NCBI RefSeq assembly: GCF_001011035.1
Contig: NZ_CP011492.1
Coordinates: forward strand, 3,915,501 to 3,979,500
DNA from: Streptomyces sp. CNQ-509
GTDB taxonomy: Bacteria > Actinomycetota > Actinomycetes > Streptomycetales > Streptomycetaceae
Direction: 5' to 3'
DNA: 64,000 nucleotides
The notes below the pieces were generated by a model that saw only the letters and a list, made by a program, of their open reading frames with translations, made no database searches and was not told where the DNA came from. Below are positions 53,018-61,180 of the stretch, piece by piece. The position numbers were made by a program, and so were the translations under genes. Every line of letters begins with the position of its first letter. Position 1 is the stretch's first letter.

Positions 53018-54667
53018 TCATGTCAGCGGCCGTACGGACAGCCCGTGGTGGAAGACGTTCCGCGGGTCCCAGCGCTCCTTCGCGCGCTGGAGCCGCGCGT
53101 AGCCGTCCTCGCCGAAGTAGAGCGTGTGCCAGGGCGTGCCGGAGGTGTTGTGGGCGGGGTCCGCGAGGTCGTTGTCCGGGTAGTTGATGAACGTCCCGCT
53201 GTCGTCCGGGCCCGCCGGTACGCCGCCCGACCGCGCGTACAGCTTGCCGTACAGCTCGCGCAGCCACCGCAGTTGCCGCTCGTCCTCGTCCTCGCCCGTC
53301 CAGCCGGTGAGGAAGCCGGCGAGGAAGACGGAGTCGCGGTGCGGCATCGCGGTCGCGCCGGGGGAGACGGCGTTGACCTGCCCGCCGTAGGTGTTGAGGA
53401 AGACGCTGCCGAAGGGGTTGTCGTACGCGGGGTCGGTGAGGCTCCGGTAGAGGGTGGTGAGCTGGGCGGCGGAGAAGCCGCGGCGGCGGTAGCCCGACTT
53501 GATCTTCATGCGGGCGGCGAAGGGGACGGCGTCGGCGCCGCTGTGCGCCAGCGTCGCGGAGAGCCACGGCAGCGTCTCGGCCTGCCGCGCGGGCGGCGGT
53601 ACGCCCCGGCCGCCGGTGAGCGCGCCCTGGAGGTCGTCCAGCAGCCGGCGCGCGGCGGTGTCGCCGGCGGCGACCTGGCCGGCGATGCCGAGGGTGCCGC
53701 CCGGCGAGGTGGTCATGGCGAACTCGCCGTAGAGCGCGGCGGCGGGGGAGCCGGGGGCGGAGTTGCGCTCGCCCCAGCGGGCGTAGTTGCGCATGAGGGT
53801 GGCGAAGGCGTCCTCGTCCAGGTCGGCCCAGTGCCAGATGAGGGAGTACGTGAGGACGGTCGCGGGCGGTCGCGGCAGCAGGTCCCCGGGCTCTGCGCCC
53901 GGGGCCGCGTCCGGGGAGCGGAACCAGTAGCGGGTGACGACGCCGAAGCTGCCGCCCCCGCCCCCGGTGTGCGCCCACCACAGGTCGCGGTGCGGGTCCG
54001 ACGGCTCCCGGGTGGCGACGACGCTGCGCGCCCGGCCCGACCGGTCGGCCACGACGACCTCGACGGCGTACAGGTGGTCCACCGTCAGCCCGTACAGCCG
54101 GCAGAGCGCGCCGTACCCGCCGCCCGCGACGTGCCCCCCGGCGCCCACGCCGGGGCAGGTGCCGCCGGGAACGGTGACGCCCCAGCCGAGGAAGAGCCGC
54201 CGGTACGCCTCGGCGAGGGTGGCGCCGGCCTCGACGGCGAAGGCGCGGCGCGCGGGGTCGTAGCCGACGGCGCGCATGCCGCTCATGTCGATGATCACGT
54301 CGGTGCCGGGGTGGTCGACGAAGTCCTCGAAGCAGTGCCCGCCGCTGCGCACGGCGAGGCGGCCCCCGGTCCGTAACGCGTCGGAGACGGCGCGCACGAC
54401 GTCGGCGGTGGTGCCGACGAGGCGGATCCGGGAGGGGTGGGAGGCGTGGCGGTGGTTGTAGCCGCGGAGCCGGAGGGAGGCGTAGCGGGGGTCGTCGGGG
54501 CGTACGGTCACGGGGCCGAAGGCGGCGCCGGCTGCGGTGCCGGCGGCGCCTTCGGCGGCGGCTTGCGGTGCGGCGTGCGCCCGGGGTGCGGTGTACGCGG
54601 CGGCCGGTGCGGCCACGGCCGCGACGGCGCCTGCGCGCAGCAGGCCGCGGCGGGTGGATGCGGACAT
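53018..54667 (-). CDS. Tat-exported berberine-bridge-type FAD oxidase
   Basis: This is a 549-residue flavoprotein. A twin-Arg signal (STRRGLLRAGAVAAVAAPAAA) indicates export. The FAD-binding PCMH domain contains RSGGHCFEDF, whose His attaches FAD, and GGTCPGVGAGGHVAGGGYG, whose Cys provides a second covalent bond as in bicovalent sugar and antibiotic oxidases. The BBE C-terminal segment reads YFGEDGYARLQRAKERWDPRNVFHH. ATG 54665-54667. It is divergent from the hemerythrin gene and followed by the SDR gene. Likely an oligosaccharide or secondary-metabolite alcohol oxidase; substrate unknown. Confidence 0.9.
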   Translation of the reverse strand: MSASTRRGLLRAGAVAAVAAPAAAYTAPRAHAAPQAAAEGAAGTAAGAAFGPVTVRPDDPRYASLRLRGYNHRHASHPSRIRLVGTTADVVRAVSDALRTGGRLAVRSGGHCFEDFVDHPGTDVIIDMSGMRAVGYDPARRAFAVEAGATLAEAYRRLFLGWGVTVPGGTCPGVGAGGHVAGGGYGALCRLYGLTVDHLYAVEVVVADRSGRARSVVATREPSDPHRDLWWAHTGGGGGSFGVVTRYWFRSPDAAPGAEPGDLLPRPPATVLTYSLIWHWADLDEDAFATLMRNYARWGERNSAPGSPAAALYGEFAMTTSPGGTLGIAGQVAAGDTAARRLLDDLQGALTGGRGVPPPARQAETLPWLSATLAHSGADAVPFAARMKIKSGYRRRGFSAAQLTTLYRSLTDPAYDNPFGSVFLNTYGGQVNAVSPGATAMPHRDSVFLAGFLTGWTGEDEDERQLRWLRELYGKLYARSGGVPAGPDDSGTFINYPDNDLADPAHNTSGTPWHTLYFGEDGYARLQRAKERWDPRNVFHHGLSVRPLT

Positions 54668-54796
54668 ACGGGTGCTCTCCTTGCGCCGGGTCGGGGGGCT
54701 TCCGACGCTAAGGACCCGCCGCCCGGGGGGACATGGGCCTAGCACCCCGCCCCGCGGTGCACCCGGCACCCCTTTCCGGCCGACCTCTCCGCGCCG

Positions 54797-54823
54797 CCTC
54801 ACATTCCGCGGGGCTGTCCCGTC
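54797..54823 (+). promoter_or_regulatory. Candidate ECF promoter of the hemerythrin gene
   Basis: CCTCACA (54797-54803) and CGTC (54820-54823) are separated by 16 bases and lie about 28 bases before the ATG. The layout matches the TGTCACA-N16-CGTC form I recall for ECF41 sigma factors. Confidence 0.45.
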
Positions 54824-54851
54824 AGTAGGGGAGAGCAAGGGAGAACTGAGA

Positions 54852-55490
54852 ATGAGCGACGACACCATCGACTTCACGCTGATGTACGCGATGCACCACG
54901 CGCTCCGCCGCGACCTGGAGCACATCGCGAAGGCGACCGTACGCACCGACGACGAACCGCGGCGCATCCTCGCCGCCGCGGCCGGCTGGGAACTCTTCAA
55001 GAAGGTCCTGCACATCCACCACACGGCCGAGGACGAGGCCCTGTGGCCCCCGCTCCGCGAAGCCCTGGAGAACCGTCCCGACGACCTTGCCGTCGTCGAC
55101 GCCATGGAGGACGAGCACGCGCAGATCGACCCCCTCCTCGACGCGGTCGACGCCGCCCTGGCGGACCGCGAGACGGGCCCGGAGCGGCTGGCGGGGCTGG
55201 CGGACGAACTGGCCGTGAAGCTCAACGCGCACCTCACGCACGAGGAGGACGTCACCCTGCCGCTGATCGAACGGACGCTGACCCCGGCGCAGTTGCTGCA
55301 CTTCGGCGGCGTGCACGCGGCCAAGGGCGGCGCCGACGGGCCGGTGCTGACGGCGTGGATGCTGGAGGGTGCGGACGACGAGACCCTGGCGGCGACGCTG
55401 GCGATCCTGCCGGAGCCGGTGCGCGCGGCGTACCGCGACGAGTGGCGGCCGGCGTACGTGGCGCGCGACTGGTGGGGCACGCGCGGCTGA
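54852..55490 (+). CDS. Hemerythrin HHE-domain protein
   Basis: This is a 212-residue cytosolic protein with a four-helix di-iron fold. Metal ligands are in MYAMHHALRRDLEHI, HIHHTAEDEALWPPL, DEHAQIDPLL and LNAHLTHEEDVTLPLIE. A C-terminal extension (ADDETLAATLAILPEPVRAAYRDEW) is seen in actinomycete members. Roles in O2, NO or peroxide sensing are known for related proteins. ATG 54852 follows GGGAGAAC. It lies 144 bases before the decayed ECF41 gene on the same strand, and both have a similar ECF-like promoter. Divergent from the flavin oxidase. Confidence 0.9.
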   Translation: MSDDTIDFTLMYAMHHALRRDLEHIAKATVRTDDEPRRILAAAAGWELFKKVLHIHHTAEDEALWPPLREALENRPDDLAVVDAMEDEHAQIDPLLDAVDAALADRETGPERLAGLADELAVKLNAHLTHEEDVTLPLIERTLTPAQLLHFGGVHAAKGGADGPVLTAWMLEGADDETLAATLAILPEPVRAAYRDEWRPAYVARDWWGTRG

Positions 55491-55571
55491 CGGCGTTCCC
55501 CGTGGCGGGCGTACGGGACGGAATGGCTCATTCCGGCCTGTACGTCCGCCTTTCCGGCATTTCTCCTCCGC

Positions 55572-55598
55572 GGTCACATCGGCCCGCTCTCGACTGTC
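55572..55598 (+). promoter_or_regulatory. Candidate ECF promoter of the decayed ECF41 gene
   Basis: GGTCACA (55572-55578), 16 bases, TGTC (55595-55598). The flanks GTCACATC and TGTCAT are shared with the site at 57174-57200. Confidence 0.45.
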
Positions 55599-55634
55599 AT
55601 CAGGAAGAAGGTGTCGCCGAGAGGACTCGACAGG

Positions 55635-56573
55635 ATGGACGAACACGACTGGCTGGCCGAACGTTTCGAGACCGGCCGCCCCGGCCTGCGCCCGTTGGCG
55701 TACCGGCTGCTCGGCCCCGCCGAGGAGGCGGGCCGGGAGGAGTGGACGAGGCTGGGCCGCCGCGCGCCCGGTGCCGCCGGTGTGGCGGGCGCGGCGGGCA
55801 TGCCGGGCGTGGCGGCGGACGGCCTCGACGGCTGCATGCGCACGACCGTCGCGCAGGTCACGCTGCATGTGCTCCGGTCGGGGCCCGTCGTGGAGATGCC
55901 CGAAGTGAGCGGACCGCCGGCGGACCTCCCCCGGTCCGTACGCGTGACGCTGCTGGTCGTGTGCGAGACGCTGCTGCCGCCCGAGCGGCTGGCGTACGTG
56001 CTCCAGGACATGTTCGCGGCGCCGTTCGAGGAGATCGCCGCAGTGGCGGCGCTGGCGAACCGCGAACTGGCGGGCAGCGCCCGCCGTCCCGGCGCGGCGG
56101 CGGGATACGGCGGGACCGGCTACGACAGGGGTCCGACGGGCTCCGGGACGGACGCCGGGGCGACGACCGGCGCGGACATCGCGGGCGCGTTCCTCGCGGC
56201 GTCCCGCGGGGGCGACTTCCGGGCCATGCTGACGGCCCTGGACCCCAACCACCCCGACCGCCGCCCCGCGGCCGACACCCCGCCCGCCTCCCCCGGCCCC
56301 GCGGGCGAGGCCGCCCCGCACCCCGCCCCGGCGGAACACCGCGGCGGCGACGCCGTCATCGGCACCACGGAGGTCCGCGGCACGGAGTCCGTCACCCGCG
56401 TCTGCACGGTACGCACCTGGACCCCGGTCCCCGCCCTCATCGACGGCGCCGCGGGCCTGGTCTGGGTCCAGAACGGCCACCCCCGGGTGGCCTTCCGGTT
56501 CACGGTCGAGGACGGCGAGGTCACGGCCACCGAGCTGGAGACGGACCTCTCGGCGCTCAGCATCGTCTACTGA
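55635..56573 (+). CDS. Degenerate ECF41-like sigma factor with intact C-terminal domain
   Basis: This is a 312-residue protein starting like ECF41 factors (MDEHDWLAERFETGRPGLRPLAYRLLG). The core-binding DxVQE motif of region 2 is lost (EEAGREEWTRLGRR). Region 4 keeps PPERLAYVLQDMFAAPFEEI, but the recognition helix is eroded (VAALANRELAGSARR). The C-terminal SnoaL-like domain, which tunes ECF41 activity, is well kept (DIAGAFLAASRGGDFRAML, FRFTVEDGEVTATE). It is an open frame without stops, so it is probably expressed but unlikely to be a normal sigma factor. ATG 55635 (chosen from homology) lies 24 bases inside the longer frame. It may bind a ligand or compete with the intact factor. Confidence 0.72.
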   Translation: MDEHDWLAERFETGRPGLRPLAYRLLGPAEEAGREEWTRLGRRAPGAAGVAGAAGMPGVAADGLDGCMRTTVAQVTLHVLRSGPVVEMPEVSGPPADLPRSVRVTLLVVCETLLPPERLAYVLQDMFAAPFEEIAAVAALANRELAGSARRPGAAAGYGGTGYDRGPTGSGTDAGATTGADIAGAFLAASRGGDFRAMLTALDPNHPDRRPAADTPPASPGPAGEAAPHPAPAEHRGGDAVIGTTEVRGTESVTRVCTVRTWTPVPALIDGAAGLVWVQNGHPRVAFRFTVEDGEVTATELETDLSALSIVY

Positions 56574-56599
56574 CGGCCGCGGGCCGGCGGCGCCCGGGG

Positions 56600-56784
56600 C
56601 TACCAGGGAAGCGGCCCGTCCTCGCTGAAGAACCCGCCGGGCGGGCCGTCGTCGCCGAGGGTCGCCAGGCGCACGACGACGGCGGCGCCCTGGGCGGCCA
56701 GCAACTCGGCGACGGCCCGCCCGATCCCCTTGTTCCCCCCCCGGTGACCAGAGCCACCTTCCCCTGCCCCGCACGCTCCGCCAC
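56600..56784 (-). pseudogene. SDR pseudogene with internal deletion and frameshift
   Basis: GAGGAG precedes a GTG at 56782-56784. The product starts VAERAGQGKVALVTGG, the SDR nucleotide-binding strand. A run of eight C (56735-56742) shifts the frame; the continuation NKGIGRAVAELLAAQGAAVVV is in another frame. The next residues, RLATLGDDGPPGGFFSEDGPLPW, are the usual C-terminus of about 235-residue carbonyl-reductase-type SDRs. About 170 central residues, including the catalytic Tyr-Lys, are missing. Confidence 0.75.
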
Positions 56785-57003
56785 GACCGGACTCCTCTCC
56801 CGCACCGGGCCACGCGGATGCGACCCGGTTTCCATGAAGAGGCCGCCGGCCCCCGATGCGTGACACTCCACCCCTGTGGCGTACGCCACCCCCGCCCGGG
56901 GGCTCGCCGCGCGGCTGCGGGAGGGCGCCCGGCGGTCCCTCGGATGAGAAGAGTGGCACGGCACCCCGGGGGAAGGTGCCGCGCCACTCGGTCCTGGGCC
57001 CGG

Positions 57004-57129
57004 TCAGGGCGACCGGGGTGGGGGTGGGGAGTGGGTGGCGTGGGGCCCCGGCGGTGGGCTCACGCCACCCACTGTCTCGTGGGCGAAGGGGTCCGCGCCG
57101 GCGCCGGGCGAGCGCGCCGGATGCTCCAT
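57004..57129 (-). CDS. Possible 41-aa protein behind an ECF-like promoter
   Basis: ATG 57127-57129 is preceded by AGGGGGG, a good ribosome site, and by the promoter motif at 57174-57200. The product begins MEHPARSPGAGADPFAHETV and is rich in Pro, His, Ser and Gly, with no Cys and no hydrophobic helix. I do not recognise it. A hairpin lies just past the stop. It could be a non-coding RNA instead. Confidence 0.35.
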   Translation of the reverse strand: MEHPARSPGAGADPFAHETVGGVSPPPGPHATHSPPPPRSP

Positions 57130-57173
57130 GACGTCCCCCCTCGGTCGCGTGCGAACCCGCTGCCTTCCTCTAT

Positions 57174-57200
57174 GACAGCCGCGGGGCCCGTGATGTGACA
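57174..57200 (-). promoter_or_regulatory. Candidate ECF promoter before the 41-codon ORF
   Basis: On the minus strand TGTCACA (57194-57200), 16 bases, TGTC (57174-57177), followed by AT. It is the closest relative of the site before the decayed ECF41 gene. Confidence 0.45.
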
Positions 57201-57319
57201 TCCCGGGCCGGTCTTGCCCGGGGTGTGCGCTGACGCTTACCTTCACGCTGTTGCCGCCGCGACGCGCCGCGCACACCCCCGCGCCGCGTGTCGCTGGACC
57301 CCACCGGCCGGAGGCGTTC

Positions 57320-60300
57320 ATGACCGTGACCGTTCCGCGCCCCGCGGAAGCGCCCGTACTGGTCGGCCGGGCGCGGGAGTTGGGCGCGCTCGTGGATGCC
57401 GTCACGCGGGCGCCGTCCGTGGCGATGGTCGAGGGCGAGGCCGGGATCGGGAAGACGCGGCTGATCCGGGAGGCGTTACGGGATCCCGCCGTGCGGGGGC
57501 GGCGGGTGCTGCTCGGGGGGTGCCGGCCGCTGCGGGAGCCGTTTCCGTACGGGCCGGTGTTCGATCTGCTGCGGCACCTCGCCGGCGGCCTGCCCACCGC
57601 GCTGAGCCCCGTGTGCGGTGCCCTGCGCGCGTATCTGCCCGAGCTGGCCGACCGGCTGCCGCCCGCGCCCGAGTTGCTCAGCGACTTGCGGGCCCGGCGG
57701 CACCGGCTCTTCCGTGCCGTACGGGCGCTGCTGGACGCCGCCGGCGAGACCGTGATGGTGGTCGAGGATCTGCACTGGACCGACGACGGCACCCGGGACC
57801 TGCTGCGCTTCCTCGTCGACGATCCGCCCGACGGGCTGTCCGCCGTGCTCAGTTACCGCCGCGAGGACCTGCCCGGCAGCGGGCTCCCGCTGGGCCGCGC
57901 GTACCGGCAGCCGCCCGGCACCACCGCCGTCGTCATCCCCCTGCGGCCCCTCGACGTCCACGGCGTACGCGGCATGTTCACCGCCCTGACCGGGACGGCG
58001 GAGTCGTCCGACTCCTTCACCGCCGAGCTGCACCGCCGCACCGCCGGCATCCCCTTCGTCGTCGAGGAGGTCGTACGGGCCCTGCCGGCTGCCGAACACG
58101 GCGCCCCGCACGGTGGCCCCGAACACGGCGCTCCACACGCCGCCTTCGCCCGCATGCCCGTCCCCACCCGCCTCCAGGAAGCCGTCGCCGACCGGATGAG
58201 CGTGCTCTCCCCCGCCGCAGCCGACGCGGTACGGGCCGCCTCCGTCCTCCGCGTGCCCGCCGGGGAGGTGCTGATCGCCGCCGTCGTCCGCGGCACCCCG
58301 GGGCAGCCCGCCGCGCCCGCCGACTCCGCGGCCGTACGCGAGGCGCTCCGCGCCGGCGTGCTGCACGAGTGGGGCGAGGACCGCTACGGCTTCCGCCACG
58401 CCCTCGCCCAGCAGGCCGTCTACGCCGGTCTCCTCGGCCCCGACCGGCGCCGCCTCCACCGGCAGGCGATGCGCGCCCTGGCCGCCGAGGACCCGCAGCC
58501 CCTCATCCAGCTCGCGTACCACGCGCACCACGGCGGCGAGCTGGCCCAGTGGCAGCGCTACGCCGAGGCCGCCGCCGGTTCCGCACGCGAGATGGGCGAT
58601 CTGGCGCTCGCCGTGGGGGTGCTGGAGGAACTGCTGTCGGACGGGCGGCTGGGCCGCCCCGAGTGCGCCCGTATCGCCGTCGACCTCAGCCGCGACGCCG
58701 TCGTCGGGCTCACCCACCACCGGGCCACCGCGCTGCTCCACGACATCGTCCGCGACGGCCACATCCCCGAGGGCGTACGCGGCGAGATCCGCCTCAACCT
58801 CGGCCTGCTCCTCTACAACCAGGCGGGACGCCACGAGGAGGGCCGCGTCAACACCGAGGTCGCCGTGGCGGAGCTGCACGCCCGGCCCGCGCTCGCCGCC
58901 CGCGGCATGGCGGCGCTGGCGATGCCGAGTTGGGGCGACCACCCGCGGCAGGTCTACGAGGCGTGGATCGCGCGGGCGGAGGCGCTGGTGGCGCACGAGT
59001 CCGACCCCGCGGTCCGTACCGCCGTACGCGGCAACCATCTGGCCCTGCGCATGAGCCTCGGCGACCCCGCCGTCCGGGCCGAGGCCGACGGCCTCATCGC
59101 GGGTCCGGGACCCGGCACCCACCGCCGCCAGGTCGCCCGCGCCTGCGGCAACTTCGCCGACGCCGCCACCTGCCTCGGCCACTACCAGGCGGCGCAGCGC
59201 TACCGCGGCGAGGGGCGGCGGCTGGCGGCGGAGTGCGGAGCGGCGTTCCTCGAAGGCATCGTGGAGGGCACGGCGCTGCGCCTGGAGTGGTACGCGGGCC
59301 GCTGGCGCGGGCTCGCGGAGCGCTGCCGGCACACCCTCGACGCGGTGCAGGGGGTCTCCAGCATCGCCGCCGACGCGCACCTGGTGCTGGGGCTGCTGGC
59401 GTCGGCGCTGGGGGAGTGGGACGAGGCGGCGGCGGAGCTGGCGGCGGCCGGTCTCGCCGACCCGCGCAACGCGCCCGCGCCGGTGCTCGCCACCGCCGCC
59501 GGTGCCATGACCCGGCTGCTCGCCGCCCGCGGCGACCTGGAGCGGGCGCGTGCGGAGGCGGAGCGGGGGCTCGCGCGGATCCGGCGCAAGGACATCTGGC
59601 CGTGGGCGGGCGACCTGGCGCCGCCGGCGGTCACGGCGCTCGTACGGGCCGGGGAGCTGCGGGCGGCGGAGGAGGTCACGGCAGAGCTGGCGGCGGGCGT
59701 CGCGGGCCGGGACGCGCCGCTGGCGGCGGCGGCGCTGCGGGCGTGCCGGGGGATCGTGGCGGCGGGACGGGGGCGGGCGGAGGAGGCGGCGGGGCTCTTC
59801 ACGGCGGCGCAACGGGCGTACGCGGCCCTGCCGCAGCCGTACTCGGCGGCCCGCGCGGGCGAGGCGGCGGCCCGCTGCCGCCTCCCGGCGGCCACCGGCC
59901 CCGAACCGGCCCGCGAACTCGCCGCGCTCGCCCAGCAGTTCACCGACCTCGGCGCCATCCGCGACGCCGCCCGCTGCCGCCGCGTGCTCCGCGGCCACAA
60001 CGTCCCGCTCCCCTCCCGCCGGGGCCGCCGCGGCTACGGCGACCAACTCTCGCCGCGCGAGCGCGAAGTGGCCCGGCTCGTGGCGCTCGGCCACACCAAC
60101 CGGGAGATCGCCGACGTGCTGTACCTCTCCCCGCGCACCGTCGAGCAGCACGTGGCGAAGCTGCTGCGGAAGCTGCACGTCGGCACGCGGTCGGAGGTGG
60201 CGCGGGCCGCGGGACGGGGTGACGCCGCGGGGCGGCCGGACACCGCGCCGCGGCCGGGCGCGGGCAATGAATACGTACCGCCTACGTACCGTTTCCCGGA

Positions 60301-60334
60301 TTGTTCTGCGGCCGCGGACATGCGATCTCTGTGA
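57320..60334 (+). CDS. Large LuxR-type (LAL) AAA transcriptional regulator
   Basis: This is a 1004-residue regulator of the LAL class. Walker A is VEGEAGIGKTRLI at about 45-57. Walker B is VMVVEDLHWTDD at about 155-166. A sensor region (ELHRRTAGIPFVVEEVVRAL) and a TPR-like central region follow. A C-terminal LuxR HTH (about 905-970) reads LSPREREVARLVALGHTNREIADVL and SPRTVEQHVAKLLRKL. An Arg/Gly-rich tail of about 40 residues follows the HTH. ATG 57320 has GGAGG upstream. It reads toward the snapalysin gene, with its end only 47 bases away, so it may control that gene; this is inference. Confidence 0.9.
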   Translation: MTVTVPRPAEAPVLVGRARELGALVDAVTRAPSVAMVEGEAGIGKTRLIREALRDPAVRGRRVLLGGCRPLREPFPYGPVFDLLRHLAGGLPTALSPVCGALRAYLPELADRLPPAPELLSDLRARRHRLFRAVRALLDAAGETVMVVEDLHWTDDGTRDLLRFLVDDPPDGLSAVLSYRREDLPGSGLPLGRAYRQPPGTTAVVIPLRPLDVHGVRGMFTALTGTAESSDSFTAELHRRTAGIPFVVEEVVRALPAAEHGAPHGGPEHGAPHAAFARMPVPTRLQEAVADRMSVLSPAAADAVRAASVLRVPAGEVLIAAVVRGTPGQPAAPADSAAVREALRAGVLHEWGEDRYGFRHALAQQAVYAGLLGPDRRRLHRQAMRALAAEDPQPLIQLAYHAHHGGELAQWQRYAEAAAGSAREMGDLALAVGVLEELLSDGRLGRPECARIAVDLSRDAVVGLTHHRATALLHDIVRDGHIPEGVRGEIRLNLGLLLYNQAGRHEEGRVNTEVAVAELHARPALAARGMAALAMPSWGDHPRQVYEAWIARAEALVAHESDPAVRTAVRGNHLALRMSLGDPAVRAEADGLIAGPGPGTHRRQVARACGNFADAATCLGHYQAAQRYRGEGRRLAAECGAAFLEGIVEGTALRLEWYAGRWRGLAERCRHTLDAVQGVSSIAADAHLVLGLLASALGEWDEAAAELAAAGLADPRNAPAPVLATAAGAMTRLLAARGDLERARAEAERGLARIRRKDIWPWAGDLAPPAVTALVRAGELRAAEEVTAELAAGVAGRDAPLAAAALRACRGIVAAGRGRAEEAAGLFTAAQRAYAALPQPYSAARAGEAAARCRLPAATGPEPARELAALAQQFTDLGAIRDAARCRRVLRGHNVPLPSRRGRRGYGDQLSPREREVARLVALGHTNREIADVLYLSPRTVEQHVAKLLRKLHVGTRSEVARAAGRGDAAGRPDTAPRPGAGNEYVPPTYRFPDCSAAADMRSL
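60272..60291 (+). promoter_or_regulatory. Direct repeat TACGTACCG before the snapalysin gene
   Basis: TACGTACCG occurs at 60272-60280 and 60283-60291, 11 bases apart, within the last codons of the LuxR-type gene and about 90 bases before the protease start. It is a possible activator site. Confidence 0.45.
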
Positions 60335-60381
60335 ACGGGCGGCGCGCCGCCCCGAATCCCCCACCAGCAGAGGAGAGCGCC

Positions 60382-61023
60382 ATGCGGAGCAAGGTACTCC
60401 TGAGATCGGTACTCGTGGCCGTGGCCGCGCTGGCCGCCGCGGTCGTCGGCCCCGGCGCGCAGGCGGCGCCCGCGCCCGAGGCTCGCGGCGCGGCGGCCGT
60501 CGAGGCGTCCGCGCACGACCACGCCGGCCACGCAGCAGAGGGCAAGCCCGGCGAGGGCCACGGCATCACCGCGAAGGAGTTCGAGGCGCTGGCGGCCGAG
60601 GGCCCGCAGGGCCGCGACTTCGGAGCCAACGCCTGGCCGGTGCCCACCGACCGCAGCTACTACCTCACCTCGTCCTGCAACGCCTACGCCGGCGCCATCG
60701 CGCAGGGCGCCGCGGCCTGGGCCAACCTGGACCGCACGTCCGGCAGCGGCACCCCGGTCGAGTGCCGCAACAGCTACATCACCGACTGCGGTGGCGGCGG
60801 CAACATCGTCGGCTGCAACTGGGGCGCGGGCCAGCGCATCGCGCTCTTCATGGGCGGCGTGAACGACGACGCGCTGCTGGCGGCGCACGAGTTCGGCCAC
60901 GACTGGTACGGCCACTCCACGTACCAGTGCGCCGGCTGGTCCAGCCCGGCGCACGTGATGGCGCCGTCGATATGCAACTTCGGGGGCAACGGCGCCAAGA
61001 GCGGCCCCGTCCGCATCGACTGA
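60382..61023 (+). CDS. Snapalysin-family secreted zinc metalloprotease
   Basis: This is a 213-residue secreted protease (family M7). The signal peptide (MRSKVLLRSVLVAVAALAAAVVG) ends near residue 30. A His/Glu/Gly-rich propeptide (ASAHDHAGHAAEGKPGEGHG) follows. The zinc site is AAHEFGHDWYGHST, the HExxHxxGxxD form with Asp as third ligand replaced in spacing as HEFGHDWYGH. Two Cys pairs (SSCNAY, VECRNSYITDCG, VGCNWG, YQCAGW, SICNFG) suit an exported enzyme. ATG 60382 follows AGAGGAGAG. In S. lividans a divergent LysR gene controls snapalysin; none is here, only the LuxR-type gene upstream. A terminator follows. Confidence 0.9.
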   Translation: MRSKVLLRSVLVAVAALAAAVVGPGAQAAPAPEARGAAAVEASAHDHAGHAAEGKPGEGHGITAKEFEALAAEGPQGRDFGANAWPVPTDRSYYLTSSCNAYAGAIAQGAAAWANLDRTSGSGTPVECRNSYITDCGGGGNIVGCNWGAGQRIALFMGGVNDDALLAAHEFGHDWYGHSTYQCAGWSSPAHVMAPSICNFGGNGAKSGPVRID

Positions 61024-61038
61024 CCCGCCGCGCGCGGC

Positions 61039-61073
61039 CCGCGGGGGTGTCCGGAAGGCGGACGCCCCCGCGG
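61039..61073 (+). terminator. Terminator after the snapalysin gene
   Basis: A 15-bp stem with one G-T pair (CCGCGGGGGTGTCCG / CGGACGCCCCCGCGG) and a 5-base loop starts 16 bases past the stop. Confidence 0.8.
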
Positions 61074-61180
61074 TGTCGCGCGGTGGCGTCCGCCCCGTAC
61101 GGCCGTACCCACCTTTTTGTGGGTACTTGGCACGTCGCCACCGGGGCGCGACGCTGGAGGCAGACGCGAAACGGAGGTGA

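Larger units (their letters stand above)
56785..57319. other. 535-bp stretch with one possible small ORF and hairpins
   Basis: A 15-bp hairpin with one mismatch (GAGTGGCACGGCACC / GGTGCCGCGCCACTC) lies at 56951-56989. A 41-codon ORF with an upstream promoter motif is on the minus strand (57004-57129). Nothing else coding is visible. Confidence 0.4.

Noticed and set aside
54668..55531. N-terminal extension of the flavin oxidase frame
   Set aside because: It is antisense to hemerythrin; the Tat signal starts at 54667.
57476..60364. 962-codon open frame on the minus strand
   Set aside because: It mirrors the LuxR-type gene; composition-driven antisense frame with no domain motif.
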